64,000 bases of DNA from contig JAPXSY010000001.1 of assembly GCA_033812795.1 (NCBI GenBank), forward strand, positions 1-64,000. The letters run 5' to 3'. Position 1 is the stretch's first letter. Each line of letters opens with the position of its first letter. Made by a program: the position numbers and the translations under genes. Source of the DNA: JAPXSY01 sp033812795. Its GTDB lineage: Bacteria > Verrucomicrobiota > Kiritimatiellia > RFP12 > UBA1067. This document shows, one piece after another, positions 50,572-58,879 of this stretch. The notes under the pieces are model-generated. The model was not told the origin of the DNA. It worked only from the letters and a program-made list of their open reading frames with translations, and searched no databases.

Positions 50572-52203
50572 TCATCGACAGAGTATCACGCCAATCGCCC
50601 ACATGAACACGAAAATCGCTAATGAGACGAGAAAGGTTAAAAGGACGCCACGGCCGACATCGCGGCCGTCGGCACGGACGAGCGAACGGAAGCGGGCGAT
50701 CGTCTCCGGCTTCTCGGGACGCGTCAGGAACGTCGCCGCAAGCCACACCACCGTCGTCACGCCGATCGTCAGTAAAAGGCGTTTCCAGAAAACGAGCGGT
50801 ACCGCGAATGACGGCCAGACAAGCTGGAAGAAACACGCGCAGAGGATCGACGCCCCCATCGCGGCGATTTCCGTCCAGGCGTTGATGCGCATCCAGAACC
50901 ACCGCAGGAGAAACACCGCGCCGGTGCCCGCGCCGACCATCACCATCAGGTCGAATCCTGCCTTCGCGTCCGCAATGAACGGCACCAGCAGACAGCCCGC
51001 GAGCATCAGCCCAACCGAGGTCCAGCGCGCGACGCGGATCAGTTCCCGCCCGTCCGCCTGCGGACGCACGAACCGCACCCACACATCGTTGGCAACGTAG
51101 TTCGCGCCCATCGAGAGATGCGCGGCGATCGTCGAGAACAAAGCCCCCATCAAGGACGCCGCAACGAGTCCGAGCCAGCCCGCCGGCACGAACTTGATCA
51201 TCGCCGGATACGCCATATCGTTGCCGACGAGTGCAGGATCGACATCCGGAAACGCCGCGCGTATGGACGCAAGGTCGGGAAAGACAAGGATGGAGGCGAA
51301 GGCGGTGATATACCACGGCCACGGGCGGAGCGCGTACTGTACGATCTGCGCGAAAAGCGTCCCGCCGAGCGCGTGGTTCGGCGTCTTTGCCGTCAACATG
51401 CGTTGGACGATGTAACCGCCGCCGCCCGGCTCCGAACCCGAATACCACACGTTCCACCACTGAATCGCGACCGGCACGATGAAAACCGCAATGGCGGTGT
51501 CCAGATCATCGAATCGCGGCAGGAAGTCGAGCTTCGGACGGATCGCGGCGTTCTGCATCAGCGCCGCCCATCCGCCGACCTCAGGTTGCGATAACGCGAA
51601 TGCGGTCACCGCCACCGCGCCGACCATGATCAACGTGAAAAGATAGAAGTCGGCGTAGATCGTTCCGCGGATGCCGCCGATCATCGAATAGGCGATGCTG
51701 GCGACAGCCGTAACCGCGAGGATCGTCCAGACAGGCACACCGAAAAGAACGGCCCCCAGCTTCACCGCCCCGAGAAGAACGGTCGCCATCACGATCACGT
51801 TGTAGATGACGCCGAGATAAACGGCGCGGAAGGCGCGGAGAAACGCCGCCGGCTTCCCCGAATATCGCAATTCGTAGAACGCGATGTCCGTCGTCGCTCC
51901 CGACCGGTGCCAGAGCTTCGCATAGACGAAGACCGTGAGGACGCCGCCCGTGAGAAACGACCACCAAACCCAGTTGCCAGCGAGTCCATTTTCCCGAATT
52001 AACTGGGTGAACAGATTCGCCGAGTTGGTCGACGTCATCGCGGCCACCATCGAGATGCCGATCAACCACCAGGGCATTGAACGCCCCGACTGGAAAAAGT
52101 CGGAAGATGTGTGCGCGCGACGCCGGTTGGCGAACGCCGGTATCGCGAGCAACACGACAAAAAACGCTACGGTCACCAACCAGTCTGCCAGTGCGAATCT
52201 CAT
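50572..52203 (-). CDS. Sodium:solute symporter (SSS family)
   Basis: A 543-residue membrane protein with about 14 predicted helices. It belongs to the SSS/SLC5 family, which takes up sugars, sugar acids, amino acids or vitamins with sodium. Typical blocks are SSDFFQSGRSMPWWLIGISM and AAMTSTNSANLFTQLIRENG (the family reads A-x-x-x-S-(A/T) here) near helix 1-2, and SMIGGIRGTIYADF in helix 5-6. It starts 9 bases after the stop of the first Fe-S protein, so it belongs to that operon. In a region full of exported glycosidases a sugar or uronate is the likely cargo, but its tight link to the Fe-S genes leaves other small molecules open. Confidence 0.92.
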   Translation of the reverse strand: MRFALADWLVTVAFFVVLLAIPAFANRRRAHTSSDFFQSGRSMPWWLIGISMVAAMTSTNSANLFTQLIRENGLAGNWVWWSFLTGGVLTVFVYAKLWHRSGATTDIAFYELRYSGKPAAFLRAFRAVYLGVIYNVIVMATVLLGAVKLGAVLFGVPVWTILAVTAVASIAYSMIGGIRGTIYADFYLFTLIMVGAVAVTAFALSQPEVGGWAALMQNAAIRPKLDFLPRFDDLDTAIAVFIVPVAIQWWNVWYSGSEPGGGGYIVQRMLTAKTPNHALGGTLFAQIVQYALRPWPWYITAFASILVFPDLASIRAAFPDVDPALVGNDMAYPAMIKFVPAGWLGLVAASLMGALFSTIAAHLSMGANYVANDVWVRFVRPQADGRELIRVARWTSVGLMLAGCLLVPFIADAKAGFDLMVMVGAGTGAVFLLRWFWMRINAWTEIAAMGASILCACFFQLVWPSFAVPLVFWKRLLLTIGVTTVVWLAATFLTRPEKPETIARFRSLVRADGRDVGRGVLLTFLVSLAIFVFMWAIGVILCR

Positions 52204-52212
52204 GACCCGTTG

Positions 52213-53178
52213 CTACTCCTGTCTAGCGTTCACGGATTCCGGTGCGAAGTCGTCGAGTTGGAACTTCCACTCGGGACGTGTACGGAAGGGAGTCTTGAAT
52301 GTTCTTTTCAGGACCCCCTTCTTCTCCAAATGGCAATAACATGCGACATCGCAGGCGCGTCCGCAGATTGAGCAGGTGTAGGAGTGCTGCGCCGGCGGAT
52401 AAAAATAGATCGCGTCAAGGATCCGCTTCGCTTTCTCTGAATCGATCTCGGCCTCGCCCGCGATGATCGCAAGCCGGTCCTCGAAATCAGGGAAGGCCTC
52501 CGGCGGCATGAACGGATTCTTCGTGCCGTTCGCGCCGTTGTAATAGACGGCGCAACGCCACGGATCAACCTCGCCGGACTCTGGGTCAATACATTTGCCC
52601 GGACACCCCTTCACACATGCGCCGCACCTGTCGCAAAGATGCGGCGTCACCACCTGATCCGGCTCAAGTTCAGCATCCGTCAAGATGAAGCACGTCCGCT
52701 GCATCGGCCCGAAATCGTCCGTCAGGAGCGCACCGTGGAAGCCGCGTTCACCGAGTCCGCACCGCACCGCCGCATCCGTGAAGTCGAACTGCGGCTCCTC
52801 GACGCGTCCGCGCGCAATCGCGTCATAGGCGACTTCCGGGTTCATGCCATCCTCCGCCTCCATGATCGTCTGGTGGCGGCGTTGGGGCACGGCCGTGAAG
52901 CCCTTGGACTCGATCCGATTCGCCAGCCTCACAAGCGCGATCGGCATCACCGTCTCCTCCATGTTCTCGACGGACATCGTCGTATACTGGTAGTAGGTCG
53001 TTCCCTCCTCGGTACCGCGATAGCTACCGCGAAGGCACCGGAACGCCAAACCGATGACACTCTTCACCTGCGGATAGATCCTGAAAATCTTGTGATCCGC
53101 CGGGAACCGCGACGCAGGCGCGACGCCAACCAGATCCGCGCCGCATTCTTTAGCCAACTTCAGAAGTTCGTGCTTCAC
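52213..53178 (-). CDS. QueG/RdhA-like 4Fe-4S protein A
   Basis: A 321-residue protein resembling the core of epoxyqueuosine reductase and reductive dehalogenases. The N-terminal region (GADLVGVAPASRFPADHKIF, then SVIGLAFRC) corresponds to the cobalamin-binding fold. AVRCGLGERGFHGALLTDDFG leads to the ferredoxin part with CDRCGACVKGCPGKC and a second Cys set (CSICGRACDVACYC). The DTAP-type catalytic segment of true QueG is not visible. Its C-terminal tail (TFKTPFRTRPEWKFQLDDFA) resembles that of protein C (NPLRTRPKAWKMD). It starts with GTG, overlapping the previous stop by 4 bases, so translation is coupled. It is one of three paralogues in a row, which argues against a tRNA-modification role. 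The reaction is unknown. Confidence 0.75.
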   Translation of the reverse strand: MKHELLKLAKECGADLVGVAPASRFPADHKIFRIYPQVKSVIGLAFRCLRGSYRGTEEGTTYYQYTTMSVENMEETVMPIALVRLANRIESKGFTAVPQRRHQTIMEAEDGMNPEVAYDAIARGRVEEPQFDFTDAAVRCGLGERGFHGALLTDDFGPMQRTCFILTDAELEPDQVVTPHLCDRCGACVKGCPGKCIDPESGEVDPWRCAVYYNGANGTKNPFMPPEAFPDFEDRLAIIAGEAEIDSEKAKRILDAIYFYPPAQHSYTCSICGRACDVACYCHLEKKGVLKRTFKTPFRTRPEWKFQLDDFAPESVNARQE

Positions 53179-53963
53179 AACTTCACCCCCTTGATGTGCT
53201 CCCAGCAGGCGACGTCACACTTGCGTCCGCACAGGCACGCTTGATACCCCCACTGCGTTCGCGGCAACGAATAACCGCGTGCCTTGTTGTAATGCTCCCA
53301 GCACTTCCACGAGTCGAGTCCCTTCTCCACGTCGATGCATCCGGCATCGCACGCCTTCACGCAGGCATCACAGCCCGCGCAGAGATCGTCCGCGTACGGC
53401 GCGTTCGTCTCAAGCGGAGCGTCGGTGATGATGAAGGCATAGCGCATGAACGGACCGTACTCGCGATTGATGACGCGTCCGTACCTGCCGGGCATGCCGA
53501 TGCCGCACGCCCGAGCGGCCTTGCCGAAGTCGATCATGACGTCCGGCGGCGGCTTGCCCGGCTCGACCGCTTCCGCATGGGCAAGCTCGTAGACGCCGAT
53601 CATCTCGGGGTTCGCGGTCTTGTCGCCCTTGACGCGGAGGTTCGGCGTCGTCCGTTGCAGGCACGCGTCATAACCGGCGTCTTCAATGATCGAAGCCATC
53701 TTGAAGAGAAAAATATCGAAGTATTCCTCATCAATCGCTTTCACGCCGAGTGTCGTATACGCATAGAACTGCGATTCGTCCTTCATCGTCTTGTATAGAC
53801 CCTTCGGAACGGGAATGCCAAAACCGATGATCGCCTGCGCCTTCGGGCAGACCTGCTTCGGATCGTGGCGCGGATCCTCTCCCTCGAACAGCTTCAGATC
53901 TCCGACGCCGAACATAGCCGCCCCGAGTTCACGCGCCACCTGCTCAATCGTTTCTCGATTCAT
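53175..53963 (-). CDS. QueG/RdhA-like 4Fe-4S protein B
   Basis: A 262-residue protein, the shortest of the three paralogues. It has LGAAMFGVGDLKLFEGEDPR and AQAIIGFGIPVPKGLYKTMK at the N-terminus, ARACGIGMPGRYGRVINREY in the middle, and CAGCDACVKACDAGC followed by CLCGRKCDVAC at the end. The first Cys set has CD where ferredoxins have CP, and the tail after the second set is only about a dozen residues. GAGGTGAGGGA lies before the ATG. It is 19 bases downstream of protein C and overlaps protein A. The three may form one multi-subunit electron-transfer or reductase complex (inference). Confidence 0.72.
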   Translation of the reverse strand: MNRETIEQVARELGAAMFGVGDLKLFEGEDPRHDPKQVCPKAQAIIGFGIPVPKGLYKTMKDESQFYAYTTLGVKAIDEEYFDIFLFKMASIIEDAGYDACLQRTTPNLRVKGDKTANPEMIGVYELAHAEAVEPGKPPPDVMIDFGKAARACGIGMPGRYGRVINREYGPFMRYAFIITDAPLETNAPYADDLCAGCDACVKACDAGCIDVEKGLDSWKCWEHYNKARGYSLPRTQWGYQACLCGRKCDVACWEHIKGVKL

Positions 53964-53982
53964 CTTCCCTCACCTCAACCCG

Positions 53983-55068
53983 TTACCTGTCCATTTTCCA
54001 CGCCTTCGGACGTGTACGGAGCGGATTCTTAAACCGGCCGTGTAGACAGCCGCCCGGTTTCTCGAGCATCTCGACACAAGCGCGGATACAGCCGCCGCAC
54101 TTGGCCATGTTGTAGCCGACCCAGCTCGGGAAGTACTTTGCCAACGCCCGGTAGACCTTCATGATCTCTTGTTCACTCGCATCGGTTTTACCTGCGAACA
54201 GATCAAGGTCACCGTCCTTGTTTTCGTCCCAGACCTCTTTGGGAACGAACGGATTGTAGTAACGTCCGGCGTGAGTATAGAAGGCATAGCACTTCCACAT
54301 GTCGATATCGCCCCACTCCATCTTGTAGTCGCCGATCGAAGCCGTACACTTCTTGCCAGATTTAATCTCAGGAATGCAATTCCCCGGGCACTCGCGCACA
54401 CACGCCCCGCACCGGCGGCAGAGCGGCTTGCCGTTGTAGATCTCGTCATACTCGTCGAACTCAGCATCCGTGAACAGAAACGCGACGCGCTGCAAGGGGC
54501 CGAACTCCGGCGTCAGCAGCATCTTCGACCACCCGATTTCGCCGAGACCGCAGGCAACCGCGCAGATGCGGAACTGGAACTGCAAGTCCGGCGGGACGTT
54601 CTCGCCCGGACGCGTCGCGCGGGTGAAGTCAACGGAACGGTGATGCGCCGTCGAATCCTTCGCGTTCTCACTCACCTCGATCTGTTCCTCAGGAGAGAGC
54701 TTCGCGTCCTCCGATCCGTCCATATCGCTGACACATCCACGCGCGCCGGTGTTGCGGTAGACAAACGCCTCGTAGCCCGCGTCCTCGATCGCCTTGCCGA
54801 CATGGTACAGGGTCGCCGGCGCAAGGATCTCGTTGATGCCGCCGTAGGCCATCGACGGATACTGGTAGAACTGCGTCCCCTCCTCAATGCCGCGCTGTAC
54901 GCCGCGCGGGATACGAAAGACGAGACCAACCATCGATTTGCAGTTCGGGAACAGGAACGTCGGATTCATCTCGTCCGGCGCATCGCTCATGCGCGAAATC
55001 GGCGCGATGCCGCAATTATCGGCGCCGGCCTTTTTGGCAATCTCCTTGATTCGTTTTGCTGAAAGCAT
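53983..55068 (-). CDS. QueG/RdhA-like 4Fe-4S protein C
   Basis: About 361 residues. MLSAKRIKEIAKKAGADNCG and SMVGLVFRIPRGVQRGIEEG match the opening of protein A. AVACGLGEIGWSKMLLTPEF leads to the ferredoxin region CRRCGACVRECPGNC, and a last Cys group reads CGGCIRACVEML. An Asp/Glu-rich insertion (around DMDGSEDAKLSPEEQIEVSE) and a longer linker between the Cys sets set it apart. The start at 55068 has a perfect GGAGG, lies one base after the stop of the U32-like gene, and is better than the upstream in-frame ATG at 55140. Conserved features suggest a corrinoid or flavin plus Fe-S reductase core, but the cofactor cannot be told from sequence alone. Confidence 0.75.
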   Translation of the reverse strand: MLSAKRIKEIAKKAGADNCGIAPISRMSDAPDEMNPTFLFPNCKSMVGLVFRIPRGVQRGIEEGTQFYQYPSMAYGGINEILAPATLYHVGKAIEDAGYEAFVYRNTGARGCVSDMDGSEDAKLSPEEQIEVSENAKDSTAHHRSVDFTRATRPGENVPPDLQFQFRICAVACGLGEIGWSKMLLTPEFGPLQRVAFLFTDAEFDEYDEIYNGKPLCRRCGACVRECPGNCIPEIKSGKKCTASIGDYKMEWGDIDMWKCYAFYTHAGRYYNPFVPKEVWDENKDGDLDLFAGKTDASEQEIMKVYRALAKYFPSWVGYNMAKCGGCIRACVEMLEKPGGCLHGRFKNPLRTRPKAWKMDR

Positions 55069-55069
55069 G

Positions 55070-55927
55070 TTACCTCCAAAGTGCCGAATGATCGGGTTCG
55101 AGCAGCCCCTTGATCTCTCCGAGATGCGATCCGGTCGCATAGGACTCCAGGATACGGACAGGATGCGCGTTAATGCGCGTGGCGAGCTTCATCGCCGTGC
55201 AGAGCCCTTCGTACTTCGTCACGCTTTCCGGTTCAATCCAGTTCGTCCGTTCCATCCACTTCGCGCGGTTCTCCGGTTTGGCAAGCCACTCCCAGCACAT
55301 TCCCCGGTACACGTACCCGTTATCCTTCTGTGCGATCTCCGTTTCGTGCGCGACAAGATTATCGTGGAACATGTGGGCCGAGCAGTGGTTGAGGCATCCG
55401 GAATTCGCAAGGATGAAGAGCTCCTTGCCGTAGGCATCGCACCACGTCTTCGCCGCGCGCACGGCATCGAGATCGCGGTTGAGTTCACGCTTCAGGTAGT
55501 ATCCGTCAAAAACGTCAGCAAGATACTCCATGCCTTCGATCGTTCCGATCTCCATGTTCACCGATGCACGCGTCTTCAGCTCCGGGAAATTATCTTTCAC
55601 GAACTTCGCGATAAGCGGAGAAGTCGTCGTCACGCCCTCAAGCGATCCATCCGCGGCAAAACGTTCCACGGTTTCGCCGATATGGGAAAAAAGCGACTTC
55701 GCAAGCGACTCGCCACCATAACAGGTCGCGTTGAAAAGGAGGTGCAGCGGCAATCCCGCTTCCGCCATCCGGCCGAGGTCGTCGAGCAGGCGGTCCTCCG
55801 ACCTGATCACGGCACGCCCCGATGCCCAACCGGAAGCCGCGAAGTACACGTCGTGCATGACGTCCTTACGCGCGATAATCGCTTCGATCCACGCCGCATC
55901 ATCCTGATACCCCACACTGAATTTCAT
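55070..55927 (-). CDS. Peptidase U32-family (UbiU/UbiV-like) protein
   Basis: A 285-residue TIM-barrel-like protein of the U32 group. It contains AEAGLPLHLLFNATCYGGES, RASVNMEIGTIEGMEYLADV, YLKRELNRDLDAV and, diagnostic for the group, ELFILANSGCLNHCSAHMFH. Members such as UbiU/UbiV and RlhA are not proteases but Fe-S proteins that help hydroxylate ubiquinone or RNA using prephenate or unknown donors; the Cys residues here (TCY, SGC, HCS, MCW) could hold a [4Fe-4S] cluster. It is first in the operon with three QueG-like Fe-S proteins and an SSS symporter, and divergent from a XylR-type regulator. This partnership is not one I know and suggests a joint redox pathway. Confidence 0.78.
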   Translation of the reverse strand: MKFSVGYQDDAAWIEAIIARKDVMHDVYFAASGWASGRAVIRSEDRLLDDLGRMAEAGLPLHLLFNATCYGGESLAKSLFSHIGETVERFAADGSLEGVTTTSPLIAKFVKDNFPELKTRASVNMEIGTIEGMEYLADVFDGYYLKRELNRDLDAVRAAKTWCDAYGKELFILANSGCLNHCSAHMFHDNLVAHETEIAQKDNGYVYRGMCWEWLAKPENRAKWMERTNWIEPESVTKYEGLCTAMKLATRINAHPVRILESYATGSHLGEIKGLLEPDHSALWR

Positions 55928-55974
55928 GTGTCTATCTTACCGCAATTCATCGACGTTCATTTACACAAATGCGC

Positions 55975-55980
55975 ATTATA
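55975..55980 (-). promoter_or_regulatory. Consensus -10 box of the U32/Fe-S operon within a dyad-rich gap
   Basis: TATAAT on the minus strand, 48 bases before the U32-like start. The surrounding divergent gap (55928-56039) has nested imperfect symmetry: CGCATTATATTTTGCAC faces ATATGCGATTGTGCC around 55990. This is a likely place for the divergently encoded regulator to bind. No good -35 box was found, which fits an activator-dependent promoter. Confidence 0.45.
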
Positions 55981-56039
55981 TTTTGCACTAAAGCGAATAT
56001 GCGATTGTGCCAAATCAGGAATTTTGGTTGAATGCGGGT

Positions 56040-57218
56040 ATGAAACGGGCCTCCGCTGCATCCGGTATACCCAGAGTTCTGGTGACCATTCCGACGGCGA
56101 ATTTCACGCACCGGAAAGTTTTGGAGGGCATTCTCGACTACGCCCGAATCAAGGGGCCTTGGCAGTTTCACCTCAATACCGGAGACATCGCGGTACAGGA
56201 CATGAAACGGGTCGATAACTGGAAGTGCTCCGGCATCATTGCCTTGTCCTCAAACAAGGCTGTGCTGAGACGGCTCGTGCGGTTCCGCAAGCCGACGGTT
56301 TTCATCAATCCGCCGGACGCGGGGAACGTCCCGCCGCGCGGCTGCGTATTCGTCCGGCGCGACGACCGCAACCTCGGACGTGTCGCGGCGGAATACTTCA
56401 TCTCCGGCGGTTTCCGATCCTTCGCCTTTGTCGGTGCCAGCCGTCCGGCGGCTTGGTCAGATGATCGGCGGGACGGATTTACAACTCGGCTCGCACAAGA
56501 AGGCTTCACCTGCATCGACTACGGCTCCGTCACGCCGGAAGAGAGCGCGGACGCCGCCATTGAAGCGCCGCGGCTTTTAACATGGCTCAAGACGCTCCCG
56601 CGTCAGACCGCACTTTTTACCGTAAAAGACATCCGCGGGCAGCAGATATTATCCGCGTGCCTCGACGCCTCAATCCGCGTTCCGGAGGATCTCGCCGTGC
56701 TCTCGACGGATAACGACCCAGTCCTCTGCGACACGGTATCGCCGCCTTTGTCGTCGATTTCCCTGGATGGCGAAAATACCGGAAAACTATGCGCCGGAAT
56801 CCTCGACGACCTGCTCCATGGGAAAAAAGTCGAACCTGTCGTCAGCATCATGTGCCCACGCATCATCACACGCCGATCCTCCGATGTAACCGCCGTCGAA
56901 GATCCGCTCCTCGCACGGGCGCTTGATTATGTCCGCGCCCATCTTGACGAACCCTTCCGAATCGGTAAACTCGCAAGCGAGACGGGGATTTCGGTTCGTA
57001 CGATCCAACTCAGGGCGCGCAAACAGTTCGGGCACCCCTTCCGTGAGGAAATTCGTCGGTTGCGTCTTGCCAAGGCCATTTCGCTTCTTTCCAACACAGA
57101 TCTTCCGGCCGCCGACATCGCAGCGATGTGCGGGTTCTGTAGCGGAAGCCATCTCTCACGCGCTGTAAAGGACGCCTTCGGATACCCGCCAAGCACATTC
57201 CGGCCGAAACCGACATGA
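56040..57218 (+). CDS. XylR-type regulator: LacI-like sensor domain plus AraC helix-turn-helix
   Basis: About 392 residues. The N-terminal periplasmic-binding-protein-like sensor (about 10-275) has LVTIPTANFTHRKVLEGILD, KCSGIIALSSNKAVLRRLVR, GRVAAEYFISGGFRSFAFVG and IRVPEDLAVLSTDNDPVLCD, matching LacI/XylR sensors. The C-terminal AraC domain (about 285-390) has two helix-turn-helices: FRIGKLASETGISVRTIQLR and LPAADIAAMCGFCSGSHLSR. This layout is that of E. coli XylR, which activates sugar operons when it binds the sugar. An upstream GTG at 56007 keeps the frame, but the ATG at 56040 fits the domain start. It is divergent from the U32/Fe-S/symporter operon and upstream of the GH5-like gene, and probably controls both and perhaps the glycosidase genes further away. 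Confidence 0.88.
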   Translation: MKRASAASGIPRVLVTIPTANFTHRKVLEGILDYARIKGPWQFHLNTGDIAVQDMKRVDNWKCSGIIALSSNKAVLRRLVRFRKPTVFINPPDAGNVPPRGCVFVRRDDRNLGRVAAEYFISGGFRSFAFVGASRPAAWSDDRRDGFTTRLAQEGFTCIDYGSVTPEESADAAIEAPRLLTWLKTLPRQTALFTVKDIRGQQILSACLDASIRVPEDLAVLSTDNDPVLCDTVSPPLSSISLDGENTGKLCAGILDDLLHGKKVEPVVSIMCPRIITRRSSDVTAVEDPLLARALDYVRAHLDEPFRIGKLASETGISVRTIQLRARKQFGHPFREEIRRLRLAKAISLLSNTDLPAADIAAMCGFCSGSHLSRAVKDAFGYPPSTFRPKPT

Positions 57219-57262
57219 CATCCCCGCAGCTCTTTGGTTTGGTAACAGTAGGGCTGATTTTT

Positions 57263-57304
57263 GGCTGAAATGGACTTCTTCCGGTTTCTGGAATGTGTTA
57301 CAGT
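57263..57304 (+). promoter_or_regulatory. Conserved 42-bp upstream element, copy 2
   Basis: Begins GGCTGAAATGGACTTCTTCC and ends GGAATGTGTTACAGT, 40 of 42 identical to 24759-24800; the two differences are both T/C changes. The TGT-TACAGT end would start transcription near 57311, about 32 bases before the GH5-like ATG. The two copies sit at nearly the same distance from their genes. Confidence 0.7.
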
Positions 57305-57342
57305 GCCACGAGTTGCGGTATAACATGTGGCGAGAAGAAACA

Positions 57343-58830
57343 ATGAAACGTCATTTGATTGAATGTGGCTGGCTGGCGGCGCTGCTGTGCGGGATGGTTG
57401 CGGGCGCGCCGGTGGCCGTGAATGGCGCCGATGATTCCGGGCGTGCAGTTGCGAAGCTGATCGAGGTCTCGCGGAAGCATCCGCGCTACTTCGTCGAGGG
57501 CGCCACGGAGAAAACATGGATTCCGATCGGCTGCAACATCTGCTTTGCCCGGCTCAACGTCTCGGACGCCGAGGTGCGCGCGAACTTCGAACGCTGGCTG
57601 CGGCGCTTTGCCGCGAACGGCGGCAACTGCATCCGCCTCTGGGCCGGACACCGCTCGCTTGAGGTGATGCCCGAGAAGCCCGGCGTGTGGGACGCCGAGA
57701 AAACGAAGACGATGAAGGGCATCATCGCCCTCTGCGAGGAGCTCGGCATCAAGGTGAAGATCACCTTCGAGAGCTTCCGCATGTGTCTCTCCCCCGAGGT
57801 GCAGGCGAAGACGGCGCAGCCGAAGGTGAACTTCGACTACAACGGCATCTTCAACCGTCCGCTCTACGCGCCGTACGCAAAGAACGTCGCCGAGTTCTTC
57901 CGTTCGCCGGAGTGCCGCGCGATCTACCTCCGCAAGGCGCAGTATTTCAAGGACCTTGGCTTCGCCGATTCGCCTGCGGTCTACTGTTGGGAACTCTGGA
58001 ACGAGATCAACTGCTGCGGCTCGATCGCCCAGTATTCGGAATGGTCCGAGTGGGCGCTCGCCGAGTTGAAGCGGATGTTCCCGCGTCAACTCACGGTCAA
58101 CAACCTCGGCAGCTTCTCTGACGTGGGTGCCTATCAGATGTATGACGCGCTCGCGCAGGAGAAGGGTAACGACTTCATGCAGATTCACCGCTACCTCGAC
58201 GCAGGCGCCTGTCTTGATGCCTGCCGCGCGTCGATGGACGTGGTGGCCGCGAGCGCGACGCGCGAACTGCTCGACCGCTCGCCGAAGCCCGCGATCGTCG
58301 CCGAGATCGGCGCCGTCCAGGCGAACCACGCCGGCCCCTTCCCCTACTACCCCTTTGACAAGGAGGGCACGCTGCTGCACGACGCCGTCTTCGCGGCGTT
58401 CTTCGCGGGTTCGGCGGGTTGCGGCCAGTTCTGGCACTGGGACCACCAGTACATCGATGGCAACAACCTCTGGTGGCATTTCGGGCGCTTTGCGAAGGCG
58501 ATCGAGGGCCTTGACCCCGTCGCCGAAGAGATGAAGCCGTTCTACACGGAATCGCGGCGGTTACGGATGTACGGTCTGCGCGGGAAGAAGACGTCCATTG
58601 TCTGGTGCCGCGACAAGGTCAGCGACTGGCGGAGTGAACTCGTCGAGGGAAACCACGCACAGGTCCTCTCGGACCAGGACGTGCCGTTCCGGAACTGCGA
58701 CCTCGACTGCTATCTGCCCTGGGAGGACCGCCGGGTCACGGTCAAGGCGCCGCGGTTGCCGGCGTTCCGTCGTTCGATCGTCGTCCGCGTGCCCTCCACA
58801 GCCGTCGAGGGCGTGGTCCGTCCGCACTGA
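57343..58830 (+). CDS. Exported GH5-like glycosidase (clan GH-A)
   Basis: About 495 residues. The signal peptide (MKRHLIECGWLAALLCGMVA) is followed directly by a TIM barrel typical of GH5/mannanase-type enzymes: PIGCNICFARLN (strand 1), NGGNCIRLWAGHRSLEV (strand 2), E221 in YCWELWNEINCCG (acid/base) and E321 in PAIVAEIGAVQANH (nucleophile). The aromatic FWHWDHQYIDGNNLWWHFG loop follows, and a short C-terminal beta domain. The subfamily and substrate are not certain. The frame is open from 57295, but MKRHLI has AGAAG upstream and begins the signal peptide. Together with the 24852 gene it shares the 42-bp element, so it is likely induced by the same sugar signal. The XylR-type regulator gene lies just upstream. 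Confidence 0.82.
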   Translation: MKRHLIECGWLAALLCGMVAGAPVAVNGADDSGRAVAKLIEVSRKHPRYFVEGATEKTWIPIGCNICFARLNVSDAEVRANFERWLRRFAANGGNCIRLWAGHRSLEVMPEKPGVWDAEKTKTMKGIIALCEELGIKVKITFESFRMCLSPEVQAKTAQPKVNFDYNGIFNRPLYAPYAKNVAEFFRSPECRAIYLRKAQYFKDLGFADSPAVYCWELWNEINCCGSIAQYSEWSEWALAELKRMFPRQLTVNNLGSFSDVGAYQMYDALAQEKGNDFMQIHRYLDAGACLDACRASMDVVAASATRELLDRSPKPAIVAEIGAVQANHAGPFPYYPFDKEGTLLHDAVFAAFFAGSAGCGQFWHWDHQYIDGNNLWWHFGRFAKAIEGLDPVAEEMKPFYTESRRLRMYGLRGKKTSIVWCRDKVSDWRSELVEGNHAQVLSDQDVPFRNCDLDCYLPWEDRRVTVKAPRLPAFRRSIVVRVPSTAVEGVVRPH

Positions 58831-58867
58831 GGAGTGAAATGAATCGAATCCAATCAGAGTCCTGCGC

Positions 58868-58873
58868 TATACT
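58868..58873 (+). promoter_or_regulatory. -10 box directly at the HtrA start (possible leaderless transcript)
   Basis: TATACT ends 6 bases before the ATG at 58880, so a normal start site would fall on or next to the start codon. No Shine-Dalgarno is visible before this ATG. Confidence 0.35.
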
Positions 58874-58879
58874 AATGGC

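Noticed and set aside
50561..51460. 299-codon frame inside the symporter gene
   Set aside because: Same strand, other frame, no membrane segments or motifs; the symporter frame is clearly the real one.
52213..55068. Calling the three Fe-S genes queG
   Set aside because: They lack the visible DTAP-type catalytic segment, come as three paralogues in a row and sit in a sugar-regulated context, so tRNA queuosine synthesis is unlikely for at least two of them.
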